Assembly: GCA_903822205.1 (NCBI GenBank)
Contig: CAIJOK010000044.1
Coordinates: 1-64,000, forward strand
Origin: an uncultured beta proteobacterium
Lineage (GTDB): Bacteria > Pseudomonadota > Gammaproteobacteria > Burkholderiales > Burkholderiaceae_C
DNA length: 64,000 nucleotides
Reading direction: 5' to 3'
Positions within the stretch are counted from its first letter, which is position 1; each line of letters opens with the position of its first letter. Position numbers and translations under genes: made by a program. Of the stretch, positions 27,737 to 34,920 are shown in pieces. A model generated the notes under the pieces. It saw only the letters and a list, made by a program, of their open reading frames with translations, was not told the origin of the DNA and searched no databases.

Positions 27737-29647
27737 TTGACTTCGTGCTGTCACAAACATTTTTTAATCTGGCATGGTCTTCACAACCAGGGTCATCACC
27801 ATGTCAGATCAAACCATTCTCGAACCCACATTCGACCACCCCACACACGTCAGGTCCATCCCGAACGGCTTGTACTCCCAGTCTGTGCGACACGGCAAGG
27901 GGCCATTGGCGGGGCTGATTCGTCGCCATGCACTGCATCCTGTCTATCAGCCCATCGTGTCGCTTGCCGACGGCAGTATTCATGCGCACGAAGCCCTGAT
28001 TCGCGGGCCGCAAAACACGCCCTTTCATACGCCCGATGTCTTGCTGGCAGCCGCCGAAATCGAACATTTGAACTTTGAGTTTGAAACTTATTGCGCCAGC
28101 GCCGCCATGATCCGCTGGAGTGAACAGGGTGAGTCCGGACGACTGTTTGTCAACATCAGCGCAGAGGTTCTGGTGCAGGTTTTACGGCAATGCGGCCCGG
28201 CCGTGCTATTGCATGATTTTGGTGTTTTGCCGCGTAGGCTGGTGCTTGAGATCACCGAGTACGAGCGTGTGTCAGACATGGATTATTTGACGCGTATCGT
28301 GGGGGACATTCGAGCAGCCGGTGTGTCTTTTGCGCTGGATGACTTTGGCGATGGCCGGTCTAGCCTGCGCCTGTGGTCACAACTCAAGCCAGAATACGTG
28401 AAGATCGACAAATACTTTACCCGTGACATCAGTCAGTGTGCGAACAAGTTAAAAACAATCCAGGCGCTGCAACAGATCGCGACCATTTTTAATTCTGCGC
28501 TGGTTGCAGAGGGGATCGAAAACGAAGCGGACATGCGGGTCTTGCGCGATCTCGGTATCACGTACGGCCAGGGCTTTTTCTTGGGGCGGCCCGCTCCTCA
28601 TCCACGGCAACAGATCGACCCAACGGCACAAGCGGTCATCAGCGATGGACGTGTGTCGGTCTTTCCGGAGCTGTGCCGAGCTTGCAGTGCCGGTGCGCTC
28701 AATCGTTTTGAAGTCACAGAGGCCCCTGCGATCGGACTGACCACCACCAATGAAGAATTGGCCAATTTGTTTATCAACCATCCTGGGCTACATGCTGCGG
28801 CCATACTGGACGATACCTGCCCTGTCGGGATCATCAACAGGTCACAATTCATGAATGAATTCAGCAAGTTGTATTACCGCGAGGTTTGGGGCAGCAAGCC
28901 CTGTTTGATGCACGCCAATCTGTCTCCACGCCTGATCGAGCGCCAGCACAATGTCGATGACCTGGTGGGCATCCTGACATCTGATGACCAGCGTTATCTG
29001 ACAGACGGTTTTATCGTGACCGACAACGGACGCTACGTGGGGCTGGGCACTGGTGAACAATTGGTCAAATCAGTGACTGAAACCCGCATTGAGGCCGCAC
29101 GCCACGCCAATCCCTTGACGTTTTTACCCGGCAATATTCCGATCACGCAGCACATTGAGCGGCTCTTGAACAGCCACACCGAGTTTGTCGCCTGTTACGC
29201 AGACCTGAACAATTTCAAGCCCTTCAATGACCAATACGGTTACTGGCGTGGTGACGAGATGATCCGGCTGCTGGCCAGCATCTGCGTGGCGCATTGTGAT
29301 CCGCAGCGAGATTTTGTAGGGCACGTGGGGGGCGACGACTTTATTTTGCTGTTCCAAAATGCCAACTGGCACATCCAGTGCAGGCAGATCATCGACGAGT
29401 TTGCCCAGCGTGCACGAACACTGTTTGACGAGTCTGCGCGATTGGCCGGTGGTATTTCTGCCGAAGACCGCTACGGGATTGCACGGTTTTTTTCGCTGAC
29501 CACACTGTCGATCGGGGCCGTCAAAATCACACGCCACGCCGTTGCATCAGCCGAGCAGGTGGCCTCTTGGGCCGCAAACGCCAAACACCGTGCCAAGGCC
29601 CGTGATGATGGTTTGTTTGTGCAGGATACGCCAGACACGGGCTACCT
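27737..29647 (+). repeat. Duplicated segment, copy B
   Basis: Second copy of the segment at 23003-24912. The last 50 bases (29598-29647) occur a third time at 53366-53415 with one mismatch, showing that at least one more copy of this gene once existed. Confidence 0.85.
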
Positions 29648-29675
29648 AGTGGCTGACAGAAAACCCTCTGTTTAA
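27801..29675 (+). CDS. EAL-CBS-GGDEF c-di-GMP enzyme, copy B
   Basis: A 624-residue paralogue of the protein encoded at 23067, with the same EAL, CBS-pair and GGDEF order. All EAL metal and catalytic residues (EALIRG, LEITEYE, LDDFGDG, LVAEGIE) and the GGDDF loop are conserved. Differences are scattered: a three-residue-scale length change in the HP/IHP-rich N-terminus, several in the CBS part, and a new C-terminal tail (DTGYLVADRKPSV) where copy A has QGLDNLLNL. The third, fossil 3' end at 53366 stops right after GYL, suggesting the longer tail here arose by loss of that stop. Copy number of this enzyme may set c-di-GMP turnover. Confidence 0.88.
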   Translation: MSDQTILEPTFDHPTHVRSIPNGLYSQSVRHGKGPLAGLIRRHALHPVYQPIVSLADGSIHAHEALIRGPQNTPFHTPDVLLAAAEIEHLNFEFETYCASAAMIRWSEQGESGRLFVNISAEVLVQVLRQCGPAVLLHDFGVLPRRLVLEITEYERVSDMDYLTRIVGDIRAAGVSFALDDFGDGRSSLRLWSQLKPEYVKIDKYFTRDISQCANKLKTIQALQQIATIFNSALVAEGIENEADMRVLRDLGITYGQGFFLGRPAPHPRQQIDPTAQAVISDGRVSVFPELCRACSAGALNRFEVTEAPAIGLTTTNEELANLFINHPGLHAAAILDDTCPVGIINRSQFMNEFSKLYYREVWGSKPCLMHANLSPRLIERQHNVDDLVGILTSDDQRYLTDGFIVTDNGRYVGLGTGEQLVKSVTETRIEAARHANPLTFLPGNIPITQHIERLLNSHTEFVACYADLNNFKPFNDQYGYWRGDEMIRLLASICVAHCDPQRDFVGHVGGDDFILLFQNANWHIQCRQIIDEFAQRARTLFDESARLAGGISAEDRYGIARFFSLTTLSIGAVKITRHAVASAEQVASWAANAKHRAKARDDGLFVQDTPDTGYLVADRKPSV

Positions 29676-29847
29676 AAAATCAACTTCACTGGATTTCTAA
29701 AACAGGCATTTTGCAGTTTAAGTAGGCGTTGGTGCATAAATCAAAAAAAACTCATTTGTTATCAATGACTTAAGAAATAGCCGCATTTTTTTCAGAATTT
29801 CAATGAAATCAACTCAACTTTAGACATTCGTGCTCACAGTCAACTGA

Positions 29848-30785
29848 CCTCCCGGGTTCGACAGTTAAAATTTTAAGTTGTTGATTCCTATAGTGGTGCG
29901 CTTCAAACGCGCCATTACCAAAGAGTCAACTGGGCGGGAAGGGTCGGTTTTTTGATCGTCAGTGCTTGCAGGATTTCCGTATGTTCCTGGGTGATGCTTG
30001 ATAGCGCAGCGATGGGATGCAAATCGTTTACCTTTACCACCTGATGCTGAATGCGGCGCAATTTGTCCAATGCACGCTCTGGTGAAATTTTGGTATGGCC
30101 GTCCTTGAGGCGGCTGCGCATCACTCGGTACAGAATCAGCGCCATCAAGCAGATCGACGCATGCACATGAATGCGTTCGGGTAAACGGTGATACATCGGC
30201 GATCCATCAGAAGTCTGCACCACGCCCACTTTGGTCATGCCATAGTGGCGCAAGTTCCCTTCCTGCTCAGACAAACCCGCAGCCCGAATGGTGGTCATGT
30301 CATACAACACCTTGGCCAAGTCTTGATCGACCAAGGGCCGTAGTAGGCTAGACATCACTTTAGCAACCGCGCTTTTGTGGTCGATCAATGCGTCCTAGGC
30401 ATGCAGCAGATGCTGATGCTCAATGGATTCCAGAGAAGTACCCGGCAGGGCCACGGTCTCCAGCCAGCACAGCACACCCAGCTTGGAGTCGGGGTCACAC
30501 AGGTGATTGAATACCATCACTCGGGTCAGGGCTTCAACGTCAATGCTGTGGCGAGTGTGACAAAACACAGAGCTTAGGCCATTAAAACCCAAAGCGTTCC
30601 AAAGCTCCGTAAGCGTCCAGACATCGCCAAAGTCACGGGCGGCATCAAAACGCAAGGTCGGTGGAACACTTGGCGGCGCAGCAAATAACAAATCGTGCCA
30701 TTACAAAATTTTGAATTTAGCGAGTTAGACCGTTGATTCCATTGGGGGGGGTGATTTGGGGCAAATAACTGTCGAACCCGGGAGG
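29848..30785. mobile_element. Insertion-sequence remnant bounded by 20-bp inverted repeats
   Basis: CCTCCCGGGTTCGACAGTTA at 29848-29867 and its exact complement at 30766-30785 enclose about 940 bases that hold a broken IS1634-type transposase. I take them as the terminal inverted repeats. A full IS of this family is nearer 1.7-2 kb, so about half the element is missing. A solo copy of the same end (CACCCGGGTTCGACAGT) is found near 53338. No clear target duplication is visible. Confidence 0.65.
29915..30691 (-). pseudogene. IS1634-type transposase with nonsense codon and internal deletion
   Basis: The first part (30691-30395) has the family motif WNALGFNGL, then VMVFNHLCDPDSKLGVLCWL and ends at a TAG (HQHLLHA-stop), after which the same frame continues DALIDHKS, so this is a point nonsense change. 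The second part has LLRPLVDQDLAKVLYDMTTI with one catalytic-region Asp, then jumps from VGVVQTSDGSPMYH directly to RLPERIHVHASICLMALILY. In intact members these two stretches are hundreds of residues apart, each near a Tyr-His, so the core with the other acidic residues was deleted. The N-terminal domain is also missing. It is dead. Confidence 0.8.
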
Positions 30786-30859
30786 GATGTCTGTTGTTGC
30801 ATAGGTTTGTCAGGATGGAGGTGAACCACGTCAACGTAGATCCATTTTGAGACGACCGA

Positions 30860-31097
30860 CCCGTTGTGGAGCCGGTCAGACTCGCTTTGTCCTTCCACCA
30901 CTTTGGGGCCACGTTTGCCATCGAAACAGGTTTTTGGCGTGTTCTTGAACTGCCTTCTTCCACAGTCCAAACTGGATCGGGTGGATCGCAAATTCTTGAC
31001 CAATCTGGTTGATCGTCTTGTCACCACGGAAAGACTTTAAGCTGACCTCGGCTTTGAACTCTGCTTTGTGTGCTTTTCGCTTTTTTGTCGCACTCAC
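30860..31097 (-). pseudogene. IS3-family OrfA remnant with frameshift
   Basis: ATG 31097 opens MSATKKRKAHKAEFKAEV, followed by KTINQIGQEFAIHPIQFGLW, the helix-turn-helix of IS3-family OrfA proteins. Near 30925 the frame shifts: EHAKNLF continues in the next frame as DGKRGPKVVEGQSESDRL. No OrfB integrase follows; instead the IS1634-type remnant begins. This is a leftover end of an IS3 element. Confidence 0.75.
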
Positions 31098-31145
31098 TTT
31101 GAAACCTTGGTCAACCTTCCACCCGAATGAAACCTCAGTGGCATT

Positions 31146-31177
31146 GTGTCATCAAATTGACATAAAAATTTTATAAA
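31146..31177 (+). promoter_or_regulatory. Possible Pho-box-like promoter before the chemosensory array
   Basis: GTGTCATCAAATTGACAT at 31146-31163 is an 11-base-spaced pair of CTGTCAT-like heptamers (11 of 14 positions), followed after 8 bases by TATAAA (31172-31177). The first gene starts 160 bases downstream at 31337. This is weaker than the sites before pstS and the chemoreceptor and could be chance. Confidence 0.35.
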
Positions 31178-31336
31178 GTGCAGACATCCCATTCTGGATT
31201 GAGTCCTTTAAACACAAAGGATTTATGCAAAATTGTCACGGCCAGGCGTACCGACGAAGTCAGTACGCTGTGGTAAGTTAGGCGATGTGACAACGCCGGG
31301 GTGGGTTCTCGTCAGTTCTAACCAACAATTTTTACC

Positions 31337-32110
31337 ATGAATACTCTCTTCAATAGACTTGCTGTAGTTTTACTACTTTCATTCTCACTGCTTGCACATG
31401 CTGTGGATAAACCAGCGACAGTCAAATTTTGCTATGAGGATGAAAATGTTTACCCGTGGGTGCTTAAGGATAGGCCTGGACTGAATATTCTGTTGATGAA
31501 CTCGGTTGAAAAAATTCTTGGGGTCAAGTTGGAGCTTGTACAGCGCCCATGGAAACGTTGCCAGGCAGAACTGAAAAACGGTGAAGTCGATGGCATCTTC
31601 TCAGCGAGCTACAAAAAGGAACGTCTGGAGTTAGGTGTCTACCCAATGGCAGACGACAAACTTGATGAAAGCAAAGCAGTCATGATTGATAGCTATAACC
31701 TGTATCGACTGAAAGGCAGCAGCGCCCAGTGGGATGGTAAAAAATTGACGATCAGCGGATCGGTGGGCGCTCAGTCCGGGTATTCAATCATTGAGCAGCT
31801 CAAGGGATTGGGCGTCAAGGTAGATGATGGAACAGGCAGTGCTGATAACAACTTGCTCAAACTGTTGTCCGGGCGGGTTGATGCAGTCGCACTGCAAACG
31901 CTGGAAGCTGATAATTTAATAGCAACCAACCCAACGTTTGCCGCCAAAGTGGAAAAAGTGACACCTGCCCTGGTGGTCAAACCGTTCTACCTCATGCTTT
32001 CCAAACAATTCAATGCCAAGTTTGGAGATTTCTCCAAAGAAATCTGGGCTGCTGTGGCCCAAGTGCGCGACTCTGCTGACTTCAAATCGAAAGCACGTGA
32101 TTTCAAATAA
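31337..32110 (+). CDS. Periplasmic solute-binding protein, family 3 type
   Basis: A 257-residue secreted protein: signal peptide to about residue 22 (VVLLLSFSLLAHA), then a bacterial family 3 solute-binding fold (SBP_bac_3) with YPWVLKDRPGLNILLMNSVE, WKRCQAELKNGEVDGIFSAS and a second-lobe VGAQSGYSIIEQL. No transporter genes are near; it is followed by receptor-like and CheX/CheY genes, so it may deliver a ligand to a sensor rather than feed a transporter. Such stand-alone proteins often act as sensor domains in trans. The ligand (amino acid-like by family) is unknown. Confidence 0.8.
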   Translation: MNTLFNRLAVVLLLSFSLLAHAVDKPATVKFCYEDENVYPWVLKDRPGLNILLMNSVEKILGVKLELVQRPWKRCQAELKNGEVDGIFSASYKKERLELGVYPMADDKLDESKAVMIDSYNLYRLKGSSAQWDGKKLTISGSVGAQSGYSIIEQLKGLGVKVDDGTGSADNNLLKLLSGRVDAVALQTLEADNLIATNPTFAAKVEKVTPALVVKPFYLMLSKQFNAKFGDFSKEIWAAVAQVRDSADFKSKARDFK

Positions 32111-32174
32111 ACGTGCTGGTCCCGTGTGAATTTGAAATCAAGGCAATTGACCAGCCTGAATTGAACCTCGTTCC

Positions 32175-32891
32175 ATGATAGCAACCATTGCATTATTGTT
32201 TCTGGGTGCGTTGCTGTTTGGCGCAGTGATGACTTGGCGCTACCAGCAACTTAAACATGCCATGCTCGCCATGTCACCCCGAATTGAAATTCAAGAAGTG
32301 CAGCTTCAACTGCAAGAAGCTCTTGAACGATTGCAACTTCAAAGCGATGAACATCAACAGCGTGAACAGGAGGTTCTATCCAACGCCAGTGAGCTGTCGA
32401 TGAAGCTTAATGAGCACAAACAATTGCTGAAACAAATTCAGTCTAATTTTACAGATGTCAACGGCCATGCCTTGGTTGAATGTGAGTCCTTTGGCAGCGG
32501 TGTTAGCGATTTACTCGGACTGGTCAAAACATTTGAACGCTGGCACGCCGATATGAACAACCTGATCGTTCATAACCGTGAAATGCATGTCAAAAATGAT
32601 GATTTCAGTGCCATCGTGAGACAAATGGTCATTGTGACGCTCAATGCCTCGATAGAGGCAGCCCGCGCAGGAGATCATGGTCGCGGTTTTACCGTCGTAG
32701 CAGATGAGATGCGAAAGTTGGCAGCGCGCGCCGAGAAACTGTCTGCTGACTACCGTAAAAACTTGTACAAAAATGATTTGATTACCGTTAACACGTTCCA
32801 GGATCTACAGGCCGGCGGCAAGATGATCATTGGCTCATTGGTCGGTCTCGAACTGACTTTCAAGAAAATCAAGGAGCGGCTGAGCGCCTGA
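32175..32891 (+). CDS. Miniature methyl-accepting-type membrane protein
   Basis: A 238-residue protein with one N-terminal membrane helix (IATIALLFLGALLFGAVM), a long coiled coil rich in Gln/Glu/Leu (residues about 40-100), and a shortened receptor signalling domain with the tip VTLNASIEAARAGDHGRGFT and VVADEMRKLAARAEKL. Usual receptors have a much longer cytoplasmic bundle, HAMP and a sensor; all are absent here. It could be a scaffold that pairs with the upstream binding protein or with the membrane kinases downstream. It is 65 bases after the binding protein gene and 9 bases before the CheX-like gene, so it belongs to one operon. Confidence 0.75.
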   Translation: MIATIALLFLGALLFGAVMTWRYQQLKHAMLAMSPRIEIQEVQLQLQEALERLQLQSDEHQQREQEVLSNASELSMKLNEHKQLLKQIQSNFTDVNGHALVECESFGSGVSDLLGLVKTFERWHADMNNLIVHNREMHVKNDDFSAIVRQMVIVTLNASIEAARAGDHGRGFTVVADEMRKLAARAEKLSADYRKNLYKNDLITVNTFQDLQAGGKMIIGSLVGLELTFKKIKERLSA

Positions 32892-32900
32892 ATATTCACC

Positions 32901-33455
32901 ATGATCACTAATAATGCACGTGAAGGTTTTGACCACTTGCTACTGCAAGGCATCAAAAGTTGCCTGGCAACCCAGGATAGCGACAATTGTCAAATCCATA
33001 TCAAGAATGATTTGACCGATTCACAGGAGCCGCATCTGGCTGTTCTGACAATATCTTCCTATCTGTTTCGAGTGATGGTTTTTTTTCATTTCGCAACTGA
33101 CAATCCAACCAAAGAGCACTTCGCTAAGTTATGCAAAACAAGCGCCCATGACATGAACGAAAAGGTCTTTATGGATGCGATTTGTGAGCGAGCCAATATG
33201 TGTTGTGGCTCGTTGAGCCGAGACCTTTCTCGTGCATTCCCACACATTGGCATGTCAACCCCCAACATTGTTAATCGGCAATGCGCTTCACATCTGCATT
33301 TGCTCAATTTTGTTCATATCCGTCACTTCAAGGTTGAAGTTAATACCGCTACGCATTTTCATGTCACGCTGTGTGTGAATAGCTACGATAACCTCGATTT
33401 CACGGTTGACAAGTTCGCATCAGATGCTGGCAATGGCGAACTGGAAATGTTTTGA
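32901..33455 (+). CDS. CheX-like phosphatase
   Basis: A 184-residue cytoplasmic protein. The segment AICERANMCCGSLSRDL contains the E-x-x-N active-site pattern of the CheC/CheX/FliY phosphatases, followed by FPHIGMSTPNIV, the beta-strand edge typical of CheX. CheX removes phosphate from CheY-P. It begins 9 bases after the mini-receptor gene. E. coli-type CheZ is also encoded in this window (17785), so this pathway has its own phosphatase. The call rests on motif and neighbours. Confidence 0.65.
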   Translation: MITNNAREGFDHLLLQGIKSCLATQDSDNCQIHIKNDLTDSQEPHLAVLTISSYLFRVMVFFHFATDNPTKEHFAKLCKTSAHDMNEKVFMDAICERANMCCGSLSRDLSRAFPHIGMSTPNIVNRQCASHLHLLNFVHIRHFKVEVNTATHFHVTLCVNSYDNLDFTVDKFASDAGNGELEMF

Positions 33456-33479
33456 CACCCCAACAACAAGGAGACACCC

Positions 33480-34454
33480 ATGAGTGAAGAAATCAAAGTT
33501 GTGAGCAAATTTTTGGTGCTGGATGATGACCAAAGCTGCCACGACAAAATCAAGATGTTTTGCGATGAAAACAGTTTGATTCCCCTGAAAGTCCAGGCAG
33601 ACAACGTGATGCTCATATTGAAGTCCAATGTGGATTTGGGCGGCATCTTGCTGTCCGAGAATTTTGGAGGTGATGCGTGTGCAGGCATAGAGCTTGGACG
33701 AGCCATTCATTCAATGCGCCCTGAATTGCCGCTGTTTTTACGGCGAGAGAATTGCGAAAACCTTGATGACCTTTCTCCACAAGACCGTCGCACATTTGCT
33801 GCGGCCTACACGATTGAGAATATTTCCTGTCTGCGAAAGACACTTGACGAATCAATTTTCAGCCTTGTCTATCCTAGCGTATTGGTACGCGGTGTTTTGG
33901 AGTTGACAAAATCCGCACTGGAGAGTCAGTTCATTGACATGACAGCCGAAAACGAATCGCCGTATATCGTGCGCGACAAATTGATTTTTGGCGAAATATT
34001 CACCCTCATTCCCATAGAAAACAACTGGTGTCGAGGCTTCATGATGTTGCAGTCAGAAGAGCAGTCATTGCTGGAACTCGTCAAATTTGAACGCACACAT
34101 GTCAGCTCGGACAGTGCCGAGGATTTTCGCAGACTGAACAGTGTTCTGGGTGAAATTACCAATCTGATTTGGGGTGCCTTCAAAAACCGATATTCGGGGA
34201 TCACCCGTGCGGACAGGAATTTGTCACAGGTTCCCATTGTGATCAATCATTTGCACCGTTATATCTCTTTTGGCTCTGACAATCCGCAACTGTGCTTTCG
34301 CTACACACTAACGGATAAGACGCAAGCTAATTCTCGCTCACTGGTCATCAACCAAAAGTTTGTCTTTAACTTGAACTGGAATCCTGATGATTTTTCAGAT
34401 AACTCGGCATCTGTCGAAGATTTGGTGAGCGCGGGTGAACTGGATTTATTTTAA
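33480..34454 (+). CDS. Degenerate receiver fused to CheX-like phosphatase domain
   Basis: A 324-residue protein preceded by AAGGAGA. Residues 8-125 resemble a response-regulator receiver (SKFLVLDDDQSCHDKIKMF) with the acidic pocket, but the position of the phosphoacceptor Asp reads GGILLSENFGGD, so it is likely not phosphorylated. Residues 135-320 look like a second CheX-type domain: LNSVLGEITNLIWGAFKNRY carries the E-x-x-N pair. It may bind CheY or a kinase through the dead receiver and act as phosphatase. It lies between the first CheX-like gene and cheY, 16 bases before the latter. Confidence 0.6.
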   Translation: MSEEIKVVSKFLVLDDDQSCHDKIKMFCDENSLIPLKVQADNVMLILKSNVDLGGILLSENFGGDACAGIELGRAIHSMRPELPLFLRRENCENLDDLSPQDRRTFAAAYTIENISCLRKTLDESIFSLVYPSVLVRGVLELTKSALESQFIDMTAENESPYIVRDKLIFGEIFTLIPIENNWCRGFMMLQSEEQSLLELVKFERTHVSSDSAEDFRRLNSVLGEITNLIWGAFKNRYSGITRADRNLSQVPIVINHLHRYISFGSDNPQLCFRYTLTDKTQANSRSLVINQKFVFNLNWNPDDFSDNSASVEDLVSAGELDLF

Positions 34455-34470
34455 TTTATTGGAGTAAAGC

Positions 34471-34839
34471 ATGGCACAAATACTGATAGTGGATGATTCG
34501 AGTACCGTTCGCAACGAAGTAGGAGACTTTTTGACAAAAAGCGGCATGACCGTGTCATTGGCGGTTGATGGACGTGACGGCCTGGCAAAACTCAAATCTG
34601 ATCCATCCATCAAACTCGTTGTCTGCGATGTCAACATGCCCAATATGGATGGGCTGACGATGGCAGAAAAGGTACGTGGTGAGTTACACAACCAGACCGT
34701 CAATATCATTATGCTGACAACAGAAAACTCGCCAGCCATGAAAGAACGTGGTAAAGCAGCAGGCATCAAGGGCTGGATCGTTAAACCGTTCAAGGGTGAT
34801 GCCGTATTGGCCACGTTCAAGAAACTTGTAGGTGCTTAA
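34471..34839 (+). CDS. CheY-like single-domain response regulator
   Basis: A 122-residue receiver protein with ribosome site GGAG. Conserved residues are visible: acidic pair D8/D9 (ILIVDDSSTVRNEV), phosphoacceptor D53 (VVCDVNMPNMDG), T83/T84 (MLTTEN) and K105 (IVKPFKGDA). It has no output domain, so it acts like CheY, by binding a motor, a phosphatase or an enzyme. Its neighbours (two CheX-like proteins before, CheA-like kinase after) suggest it is the phosphate carrier of this pathway. Confidence 0.9.
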   Translation: MAQILIVDDSSTVRNEVGDFLTKSGMTVSLAVDGRDGLAKLKSDPSIKLVVCDVNMPNMDGLTMAEKVRGELHNQTVNIIMLTTENSPAMKERGKAAGIKGWIVKPFKGDAVLATFKKLVGA

Positions 34840-34920
34840 CTGAACCCTTTCATCGCTGTCAATCAGTCCAAAGAGAATCTGATTCTATTCAGGCATGATT
34901 TAAAACGAAGGAGATAGTAC

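Noticed and set aside
29700..31330. Complete, active composite transposon
   Set aside because: Both transposase genes are broken and only one pair of matching ends was found; no cargo gene is enclosed.
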